In this document: in pieces, positions 1 through 8,521 of the stretch
Layout: every line of letters begins with the position of its first letter
Numbering within the stretch: position 1 is the stretch's first letter
The notes under the pieces: model-generated
The model's input: only the letters and a program-made list of their open reading frames with translations
Databases searched by the model: none
What the model was told of the DNA's origin: nothing
Source: Pseudoips prasinana
Lineage: Eukaryota > Arthropoda > Insecta > Lepidoptera > Nolidae
Direction of reading: 5' to 3'
Length of the DNA stretch: 64,000 bases
NCBI GenBank assembly: GCA_951640165.1
Contig: OX621252.1
Coordinates: forward strand, 27,983,934 to 28,047,933
Made by a program: the position numbers and the translations under genes

Positions 1-219
1 CTTTACATGAGCTATATGTATAACTTACTATTACATTGTAGAATATTGAAATTAGAAGCCTAAAAACTGTTTTTTTTATGGGCAGTGCCCAAAGACTGCG
101 TCACATGTTTTTATTTTCCATATTTGTTTGGATAATATAATATAGGTGTATTCTTCCCTTCCTCCAAAGCGAAGCAGAATAATAGCAAAATAAAAAAAAA
201 CATATAATGAGGTACGACA

Positions 220-479
220 GGTCACCGTAGCCTAGTTGGTAGTGCTCCTGCCTACGAAGCTGGTGGCCCTGGTTCGAATCCCGGTAAGTGCAAATATTTG
301 TGTGATGAGCACGAATATTTTTTTCTGAGTCAAGGATGTTTTCTATGTATATAAGTATTTATCTATCTATATAAGTATGTATATCGTCGCCTGGTACCCA
401 TAGTACAAGCTTTGCTTAGTTTGGGGCTAGGATGATCTGTGTGACATTATCCCGAGATATTATTATATTATTATTATTA
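220..479 (+). mobile_element. SINE-A copy 1 (tRNA-headed SINE)
   Basis: The tRNA-like head has a pol III A box (TAGCCTAGTTGG) and a B box (GGTTCGAATCC), followed by a body reading 'gtgatgagcacgaatat' and 'catagtacaagctttgctta' and a tail of ATT repeats. The same order recurs at 14.05, 25.67, 26.40 (minus), 56.16 and 61.39 (minus) kb, so the family is defined within the window. One base of the usual 'cctgggttcg' is missing here. It is non-coding and would depend on a LINE for mobility. Confidence 0.9.
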
Positions 480-486
480 ACTATTC

Positions 487-650
487 TCTAACGGTTAGGT
501 ATGACAGGGGCCAGCGTAACGTCTACTTCGAAGCACGGAGGCGCTAAAACATTAATCGTGGTTGGTCTACCAAACCAACTCTGGTGGTCTACCAAATGAA
601 TAGCCTGACCGCTTACCTGGGTGCTTACCCTCTCTAATCAAATACGGACG
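487..650 (+). repeat. Rep-F relic
   Basis: A diverged copy of the dispersed family also seen near 39.7, 49.1 and 59.2 kb. Landmarks are 'cttcgaagcacggaggcgct' and, further on, 'agcctgaccgc'. Ends are not defined. From here to about 935 nothing else is recognised. Confidence 0.4.
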
Positions 651-935
651 GGTGAGAGCAAGTGACTATGATCGCCTCATTATCCTTCCTTTAATTATTA
701 TAAGTTTCTTGGTTCCGCCTGTGGGACTGAGCAGCATACATGCGTTCGTGGGGCTCCTCCCAACAGACGATAAAAGAAGTCCACGACAGGTTACGTTTAG
801 TCAGTGAGAGTAGATTTTATTCCTCCTGCTTTATTCCGCCTGTGACTTCGTCCCAATTAACCTTGCACTTTCTAGACTAATTTTTACACAATCCAACAGG
901 AATAAAAAAAAATCCGATCTATATCTACATATGTA

Positions 936-1080
936 TGTGGCAAAGCGATTAATATAGTTGTCTCACCTCGTTCTGGGTTCAATTCCCGTACAGAACAAGG
1001 TTATTATTATTTGTGTGATTCATTAGTAGTTGTTCTGAGTCTTGGTGTGCTTACATACGAGTACATAACGCCTGATTACC
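936..1080 (+). repeat. tRNA-headed SINE relic (SINE-C-like)
   Basis: A tRNA-like head with B box 'GGGTTCAATTCCCG' is followed by 'ttgttctgagtcttggtgt', which matches the SINE-C body (compare the minus-strand copies at 13.69 and 62.57 kb). The copy is degenerate and truncated. Confidence 0.5.
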
Positions 1081-1224
1081 AGAAGAGTAGGCAAAGAGAA
1101 CGCTTTTCCATTTGTCACGATCCTTGCTTCGTGTTCGTCAATTATGTTTTGTAAAGTACCCAGCGTTGTCTTAAAAAAAGTATTATGTATGTTCCTCCTA
1201 CAAGTAAAATGTGTACTAAATTTA

Positions 1225-1315
1225 TCCAAATCCGTTCAACCGTTTTTATATTTTTGAGGCACAAAAATCTAACCATTCAAACTATCACATTTATAATATT
1301 ACTGGGATAACATAT
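1225..1315 (-). repeat. Helitron family 2 fragment
   Basis: Contains 'atccgttcaaccgttttt' and 'tcacatttataatattact', which match the interior and 5' end (reverse) of the Helitron family at 49.87 and 56.72 kb. No intact terminus. Confidence 0.4.
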
Positions 1316-1422
1316 AGTAAAAGAAGTTTCTTTTCTCACTGGGGCGTGCTATTATTAATACGTAGACAAACAAAATTGTTTTTCACCGTTTTATTTTCTG
1401 CAAAAAAGTATTATGTCCCTTA

Positions 1423-1791
1423 ACTTCGGTTAATAGAAATACTTTTTGTCAATAGTACATTCGCAGTACAGTACATACCAAATTGGACCGTTTCCAATGC
1501 CTTACAGACGGCCAAAATTATCACGATGAAACATTCGTATAAGTAATCTGATACCCGCATGTGTACTAGCTGAATATCTATAGCTTCAATTTTGTTCGTC
1601 TCTCCATTTCTAATCATAGCAACATATGTGTAAACTGAACGAGTGTCGAAGCGCCCGATATTATTGAATATCCTTCGTATTCGATATGGTTGCATTGGAA
1701 ATCGGTCCTGAGTTTGGGGAAATGCTATTAATTTCCGAATGTCACTCCATTTTGTATTTGTTGTGATACACTGGAGGCTATATTTTGAAGA
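1423..1791 (-). other. unidentified open frame, 123 codons, possible exon
   Basis: The frame is open from just inside a TAA at 1792-1794 down to 1423. The first Met is at 1695. A usable 3' splice site (CCTCCAG, exon from 1770) and 5' splice site (GGTATGT, exon end 1479) would give a 292-nt internal exon. Composition is mixed, with a hydrophobic run YECFIVIILAV. No family is recognised. A frame this long can occur by chance in AT-rich DNA, so this is a weak candidate only. Confidence 0.2.
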
Positions 1792-1799
1792 TTAAACGT

Positions 1800-2900
1800 G
1801 CTGTGTTGGTCAAACCAGTACACATCCAGCTAATTGTAAGGCTCATCTGATAGGCTGCTATCACCGTAGCTTATGAAACCCGGGACACAAATGGCACCAC
1901 TCTCAAAGTTTTAATTAGACAAGGAATTGTCAAGTTCATCAGAAAGAGGGCTCCTTGATGCTGGCAACACTGGCAACTTGTCTCACCCAGGACCACAATA
2001 TTAATATTTTAATGCTATTTAATTGCATGTATTTTTGTAAGCGGAAGACGAAAGAAAGAAACTAGAAAATTACTGAGACCGATTATTTCATGCAACACCA
2101 AATTTAAATTTTGATAAGTTGCGTCCGCGGGTTGCATGCCTGTACCAAACTATTATTATATAAAAACAAAGATTCATGCCGGGACTGGCTGATTAAGAGA
2201 CAAGATTAAGACACAATTCCGACGGTCCCGGTTGTCATTAGTATATTAATGATGATCATTACTTATAGTCAGAAGTATAATGGAATTTGACACTTGTTCT
2301 TACATACTTGTCACTTAAATAAATCTGGTAGCTAACCATAACAAGACTAGGAACCGACACAAATAGTTTTAGAAAAGACAATGTAAAAGAAATAAAAAGG
2401 ATGAATAAACCAGTAAATAAATAAATAAAATTCAACTGCAACTATTGAAATTCCAAATATTTCCTGTCCACCATAAAATGTATATCACAATCGCGAAGTT
2501 AGTTTCATTCAACACATAATCTCGTTTGGAAACCTTTCCATAGCGTACACGTTCGAATAAATCCTATTTCGCTACCCTGACGTGTTGGTATTCTACGAAA
2601 TACCTCCAAAATTTGACTATTCAGGGCAGACGTACAGGAAATCGAGTTAAGCACTTCTAATTTGCCTTTGATGTTTAAACATGGACGGTGTTGATGTTAT
2701 TCAGAATTTGGGATGCTATGTCCTAATTTTACATTAGAGAATAAAGACTATATTCGTTGTGTTTGCTTTCTTATAGGATTATGGGATCGGTATTTCACTT
2801 TGATCTGAATTCAGAGAGTAATTTGATACAATTATGTTAAATTTGCTGAAAGTTGATTCAAGATTTATTATTTAGGTACGAGCTGCGACGCAATATTTTG
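1800..2900. other. no feature recognised
   Basis: AT-rich DNA without a repeat or coding signal I can name. It contains a hydrophobic 60-codon minus-strand frame at 2259-2441 that is better explained by base composition. Confidence 0.5.
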
Positions 2901-2904
2901 TCGA

Positions 2905-3090
2905 AGTCGGTTTAATGCCCACCCAGAAAAAATATTTGTGTGATGAGCACAATTATGTTTTTGTTTTTTGTCTGGATGTTATTTATCTGTTAAGGTTATG
3001 TTTCAAAAATATATAACTATGTTTATCAGTTATACATATAGTTGCCATAGTACAAGCTCTGTCTAGTTTGGAATCAGATGGCGTGTTTCA
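2905..3090 (+). repeat. SINE-A/B body relic
   Basis: 'cccacccagaaaaaatattt' and 'gtgtgatgagcac', then 'catagtacaagctctg' and a diverged 'aatcagatggcgtgt', reproduce the body shared by SINE-A and SINE-B. The tRNA head has decayed beyond recognition. Confidence 0.6.
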
Positions 3091-3945
3091 GGCATAGCGC
3101 GCATGGAAAAACGGCAATTTTTGTCTCGTACTTGGTCTTCAACCAGACAATCTTGCTTGTTATATTAAAGTAAACTTGACCCTATATCACCCTAGAAAAA
3201 ATATCTGGTAATGGACTCTTGGTACACAGCTATAGAAAACAACCTCGGCCCGATATGAGTTTCATCTAATTTACACTTTTAATAAGTCATTAGAGCATGG
3301 TTAAAGGCTTCAAATTGTGGAATATATGAAGTTGCTGAAAAAAATAAACATGTAGCAATTATATCTTAGTCAATAACTTCCTCTGTTCTTAACCTTGGGC
3401 GTCCCACAAGGTTCTGTTTGAGAGACGAACCAGTAGACTCAAATTTTTTGACACAAGACCTAATCACTATTTTACTGGGATTCGACTAAATTTACGACTT
3501 AATGTAATTAAAACTCAGAATTCAATAAACGACAATATTTTTCTAAATATTTATGATACACATAAACCGTTTCAAGGTGACTAAATTCCAAAAACTCATT
3601 CATGCCCACCGCACTGGTGATGTTAAGCCCAGGATGATGTAAGCATTGCTTCAATTATAAAAATCTACGATTTATCTATGTTCCAGGTTTAGACAGCGAC
3701 GTTTATATGGAGTAGTCAGCACAATAGTAAGGGCCTATGCACACCGCGTTATTTAAGCGCACCGTTGACGCGCGTTTGTCGCGATACAGACGCGCGTTAG
3801 TATCGCGTCTGTATCGATACAAACAAAAACCAAACTGCTCTGTAGGATAAAAGCACGCTGTCGAAGTGCGTATCAGAAACGCTGTCACCGCCAGGGGAAT
3901 AAGAAAAAAAGTATGTCATTGAAAAGTTAAAATTATTTATTTTAT
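3090..3945. other. unassigned, with a short perfect hairpin
   Basis: Mostly unrecognised sequence. A hairpin with 13-bp perfect arms (cgatacagacgcg at 3782-3794, cgcgtctgtatcg at 3804-3816) lies in an unusually CpG-rich patch. It may be the core of an old MITE. Confidence 0.4.
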
Positions 3946-3948
3946 ACT

Positions 3949-3972
3949 AGCTGTCCCGGTTAACTTCCTACC
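3949..3972 (-). repeat. Helitron 3'-end fragment
   Basis: 'actagctgtcccggtta' is the reverse of a Helitron 3' terminus (...CAGCTAG|T). Only the end is recognisable. From here to 5048 nothing else is assigned except the tail fragment at 4735. Confidence 0.35.
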
Positions 3973-4734
3973 GCCATATTTTTTCGACCAAAAAAAAACC
4001 TCTACCAGTCTACTGTCTCAATCACACACTCACTTTACGGATATTATAAAATATTTGTTATTTTTTTTTCATTAAAACCTCAAAATATTTATGCAATTTG
4101 GGGAGACATTTGGATGTTAAGAGCGTATAAACATTTTGGTGACAAATTTTTCTTTTTAAAGATTTATCCATATGATCCAACAAAGATACTACAAATATAA
4201 TAACACTTATGTTTATTTGAAATAAAAGTAGATACAGTCTCAACGCATCATCAGGAGTTCACATCGTATTGAATCCATAAAAGTATTTTGCATTCCGCTG
4301 CCCTTAACATCCTACGCTACCCTTTACATCCTACGTAGCACAATTGTTGAATCGAGATGAGATACCAGCCTAAATTTAGCATTGACGACTGATGTAGGTT
4401 CAATACGTGGGCTTTGTTTGTTTTAGACTAATTGATACGACTCGGATGCGATGAGTATCGCACTCAGTACTGGGGCTAATTAACTGTTTGATTATTATTT
4501 GCGTCCGGTTTGTTTACAGGTGAGGTCAAGAATTTGTTTGGTTCGCGAGGATATGGGATGAAATATAAAACAGGATCGGTGGTTTGATTGTCTAATTCGT
4601 ATGTTGGAATTGTGACTGCATAGGTATGTTACAATATGTAAATTATACAAGTAAACGAAAATGTACGGGGTTAATGTTATTTTTTATTCAGCGTTCTCAG
4701 AATTGTTGCGTGCTGTGTGGCATATACCTCCAAG

Positions 4735-4805
4735 TGATGGACAAAACTTCATTGTTGAAATCTTTTGAGCCTCCAGCAGTGGCCTTCATTCGGCTGACAT
4801 GAGCA
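4735..4805 (+). repeat. 3'-tail fragment of the RTE/Rep-G group
   Basis: 'ttttgagcctccagcagtgg' followed by 'cattcggctgacatgagc' matches the 3' signature of the RTE and Rep-G families (GGAGGCC...CCAGCAGTGGAC...CGGCTGAT). Diverged and isolated. Confidence 0.45.
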
Positions 4806-5053
4806 TCTCAGAATTGTTACTAAATTTCTAAAGAAAATTAACTAAAAAGATTGAAATTAAATTAGGTATGGTGGCATAAGCAAATTGACAAACGAGAAAC
4901 CATTTTAGAAACTCTGTTCCAAAATCTTTTAACACGCTTTTATTAGCTTCACTTGTAATTAACTATGAATGTAAGAAAATCTTGGAATCTTAATTTGACC
5001 CATTTCCCGATCTCTGATTAGGATAAAATTTTGCACACGTTCAGAGTTCTGAT

Positions 5054-5132
5054 TGTCGTATATAGGTTTTAATACAATAAACATTTTATGAATAAAACAG
5101 TTGTCAACGGGACTTTGCTTATCATTACAACA
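5054..5132 (+). repeat. 5' LTR
   Basis: 79 bp, TG...CA, identical to the 3' copy. It is AT-rich and contains 'aataaa' as a possible polyadenylation signal. Confidence 0.85.
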
Positions 5133-5241
5133 TGGTGACAGCGGTGAAAATAAATTTGAAAATAAATTGAATTAGCAGAGATTTATTTGAAAATATGGTA
5201 TGCTATAGAACCCTGATAAGGTATAAAAGTATTTTTATAAA

Positions 5242-5941
5242 ATGGAACATGCCCGACCACCATCAGAGTTAAGTCTCATTGGCAACTCCGTCAGCCGGGC
5301 TGACGAATGGAAGAGATGGAAGACTCAATTTGAGCTATTTGCTAAAGCTTCAGGAGTACTTAAGGAAAATAAAGAAGTACAGGCAAGTTTAAAGAGAGAG
5401 ACAGTGAAAAGACGGATGATTAATGTCAAGGTATAATTTCTTCAGAAGAAATGAAGAAAAAGGTGAGACAATAAAGTAATATGTGACGGCATTAAAGTTG
5501 CTGAGTAGATATTGTCAGTTTAATAGTTTAGAAGAAGAATTGATTCGTGACCGCATTATTTCCGGAATTAATAATACAGTCGTTCGGGGTCGGCTGTTGA
5601 GAACCGAAGACTTGGATTTGGATAAGGCAGTTAAAACATGTGAGGTTGAAGAGATAACTGTAGAAAATTATCGACTGTTGGATACAGTCGCACGTACCAG
5701 GCGTCTGGTCAAGTAAATGCTATCGGTATGAGAGGTGCTGTTTTTTAAGGGCGGTGGCCCAGTGGAAATGCGCGTCGGGGACGCGGGTTTAATTTTGCGG
5801 GAAGCGCTGGAGCCAGAGGTACTCAGCGTGCGTTACCGTCTTGCCGAAAATGTGGAGGTCATTGTAGTATTCCTGCTGAATGTCCAGCGGTTATGGCCCA
5901 ATGCTATATTAATAGAAAATGGAATATTATTTTTTAATTAT
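5242..5941 (+). pseudogene. gag remnant of an LTR retrotransposon (Gypsy-like)
   Basis: Three gag pieces sit in order but not in one frame. Piece 1 (from ATG 5242) has 'PPSELSLIGN' and 'WKRWKTQFELF', the start typical of insect Gypsy Gag. Piece 2 (about 5420-5716, frame shifted) has 'SRYNFFRRNEEKGETIK', an in-frame TAA at about 5474-5476, then 'YVTALKLLSRYCQF' and 'LIRDRIISGI', the conserved capsid C-terminal block. Piece 3 (about 5830-5910) has a zinc-knuckle-like 'CRKCGGHC...CPA' in another frame. The middle of the capsid is deleted. It cannot encode a working Gag. Confidence 0.75.
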
Positions 5942-6052
5942 TTTAAAGGGAAGATGTAGCTAGTTTATATCATAATGTTATTTATGTGATGAATTTTGTT
6001 AAAAGAAAATGTGATAATTTTTATTTAATTCTTATTGTTTTTAAGGGGAAGA

Positions 6053-6131
6053 TGTCGTATATAGGTTTTAATACAATAAACATTTTATGAATAAAACAGT
6101 TGTCAACGGGACTTTGCTTATCATTACAACA
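6053..6131 (+). repeat. 3' LTR
   Basis: 79 bp, identical to the 5' LTR, preceded by the polypurine tract. A second PPT-like stretch (AAAGGGAAGA) occurs about 100 bp upstream, near 5946-5955. Confidence 0.85.
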
Positions 6132-6159
6132 CTGATGACAATACATGACTAGCTAAGAA

Positions 6160-6350
6160 ACGTCATTACAAATCCAATATGGCTACCTCCCCAAGATGGC
6201 GGACTGGCTGTTTGAAATCCACCCCCATGATATGGGTATGAAATGAAAGGGTTTGCTGTCACGAATAGGAAAAAAATAGTCACGTGACTTAAATCCAACA
6301 TGGCGGATTGGCTTTTTGAAATGTTTTGTGACTGAAAATGCGTGCTAAAA
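6160..6350 (+). repeat. repeat-like stretch with duplicated ATGGCGG motif
   Basis: 'aagatggcggactggctg' and 'aacatggcggattggctt' recur about 105 bp apart, each followed by 'tttgaaat'. This looks like an internal duplication. The motif resembles the YY1/Pho core (ATGGC), but no gene start is visible next to it. Confidence 0.35.
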
Positions 6351-6359
6351 GAGTGTTTT

Positions 6360-7835
6360 CAATTTTTAAACTACTTTAATAATTATCAAATTACTAGTGT
6401 GATTGATATATTTCTACAAATACGAAGTCTGAATTTTAACAACACGTGTTGAAATATTATCGATTGTCACTTCACTAATGCAACCAATACTGTTTTTCGT
6501 TTTGATATTTTGTACTGTCATGCTTAACGTGACTTAATAGATTATTCTAATCCATTTTTTACCAACGTGGAAAATTAATTACAAGCCAAGATCTAAATTG
6601 ATTATGAATAAACAAAAGTATACCATGTAATATTTTTCTGGTTTACATTAAGTATTGAAACTAAACCGGTTTTACGAAGAAACGTGATTTCTTTTCAGCA
6701 TTTAAAGCTTTTGTATTTACTATGATCTAAAATGTATCTAAAGTTTGTAACTCGGCTCTCAGGATTTGGATGTAAAATATACAATCAAGATTTACGGCGG
6801 TAAAGGAAAATCTTCAGTCAAGGTTAGTCATTATTAGTATTACTTCATCAACTAGTAACGAAACCAGCGGTCAAACTTTAAGTTTTAAATTTATATTGTC
6901 TTTTATGTATATATGTATATTTTGTATTGATAGGAGGGCGGTGAAAATTGCATCTCAGCTTGTTAAACTTACAACTAGTGGAATTAATATTGTATTTTGA
7001 CTTTTTATCAGCTAGTATCAAATAATACGAATTACCTTTAAAATTATAAGTCTCAATTTAAAATTTCAAACCGTCTATTATGGTGACCTCATAACATTAA
7101 GCTTTAGAACGAACCCACGTAATTCTTGAACTCCTATTCATCCCAAATGAATCGAATAACATCCTAAAGATAACATCAAAACTTAACTGAGCGAACTCGT
7201 TAAATTGCTCTCTATTATATTAGTACCAAGCGTTCGGGGAACGATAATGGCAGTTTCTGAAATACCTCTAAAATGTACTAACACCACCAACTCGCTTATT
7301 TTGCTAACGACACTATGTAAATGAAGTAATCAACACACCTAATCCAATTTTTTGTCGTCGGACCAAATTGCTCAAAAACGTTATTACTCCCAAACTGCAA
7401 GCACAAACTGGCAAAAAGCTTAATAAAGTACCGATATCGCAAAAGGAAATGGTTCCACTTCTATTCAAAAATGTTGCTCAACCAAATTCAACTTTACACT
7501 TTACAATGTAAAGTTGATTTTGGTTCGACGTTAATTGTCCCAACTTGGGATTCGAGGGCGGTAGTGGGACATCATTTGAATAATTAAAAAGCGGCTTTAT
7601 CTATTTATTCAGTATTTCGGAAAAGTTGTTGAGTTGCATTGTGTCCAATCTTTATCCGAATCTGAGGGTGCTCTAGTTGTTACGGCGCTGAATTATTTAT
7701 CTGAAGTACGTTTCAGAAAAGTGAGTATTGAGGCAATCGAAATTTCTATCGTGCAAGATTAATCAAGGCAATCTTAAAGTGGAATGAGGAAAAAGGTGTA
7801 CATAAAAGGTTGAACGATGAAGTAGGAGATAAAAA
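6360..7835. other. mostly unassigned; one foldback relic
   Basis: At about 6893-7000, 'ggagggcggtgaaaattgca' and 'ggaattaatattgtatttt' match the right half of the foldback element at 39.27-39.57 kb. A 9-bp inverted repeat lies at about 7490-7512. Otherwise nothing is recognised. Confidence 0.45.
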
Positions 7836-8521
7836 ATAAATAAAATAAAAAAGGTTTTTATTCACGTAGACTTTAAAAAAGCGCTTGTAAATAGTCAGAA
7901 CATGTTTGTAGTAATATAGTTGTATACATTAGATATTATTTCTAGTAACATAGATATTTAGGTACATCTTGTATGAAAACATTTATAAAATTTATTTTAT
8001 TACAGAAATGATATTTAGCTAGCTCGTATCAAGTTATTGTCAAGAGATTATGTTTAATTATCTAGTTTAAGTCTAATATTTTTACTACATATTGTCAATG
8101 GTTCTGTCTATATTAAAGGTATTATTATTATGACGGACCTTGTGTTAATAACGACGGTCGCGCTTTAATGCTACCACCGGATCCAATGCGCCCCAACTGA
8201 GAAGACCCAGCGAAACAAACTCAGTGGGTTCATCTACTACCGGTTTCAACACGACCCAGTTGAGACGGTCCGGCGAAACATACTCAAGCGGGCATGAACA
8301 CGGGATTTGGTCCAATTAGAGTAATTATTTAGTAGGCAAACACAATATATGCTCGATCGGTTGTCTGAATGCTTATTATTTTAGATTATATTTAGGTATA
8401 CAAAAGAAAAACTTCGAAACAATAACATTATTCATTTTGAGACAGAGTCAATAATTTTAAATTAAGTATATGATAGCAATCATTTACAGATAGTTCACGT
8501 AACACAGCAGATCAGTCATGT

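Larger units (their letters stand above)
5049..6136 (+). mobile_element. compact non-autonomous LTR retrotransposon (TRIM-like), with 5-bp TSD
   Basis: Two identical 79-bp direct repeats (5054-5132 and 6053-6131) start with TG and end with CA and are flanked by the 5-bp duplication CTGAT (5049-5053, 6132-6136). The inner side of the 5' LTR begins TGG, as expected of a tRNA primer-binding site. A polypurine run (AAGGGGAAGA, 6043-6052) lies just before the 3' LTR. The interior holds only broken gag, with no pol. The LTRs are far shorter than usual for Gypsy elements. LTR identity points to recent insertion, although the gag is already mutated, so it was probably mobilised in trans. Confidence 0.88.

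Noticed and set aside
221..300. tRNA gene at the SINE-A head
   Set aside because: A and B boxes are present, but no proper cloverleaf forms and the same head recurs on a SINE body five more times.
5054..6131. Intact endogenous retrovirus
   Set aside because: Only broken gag is present; no protease, RT, integrase or envelope.
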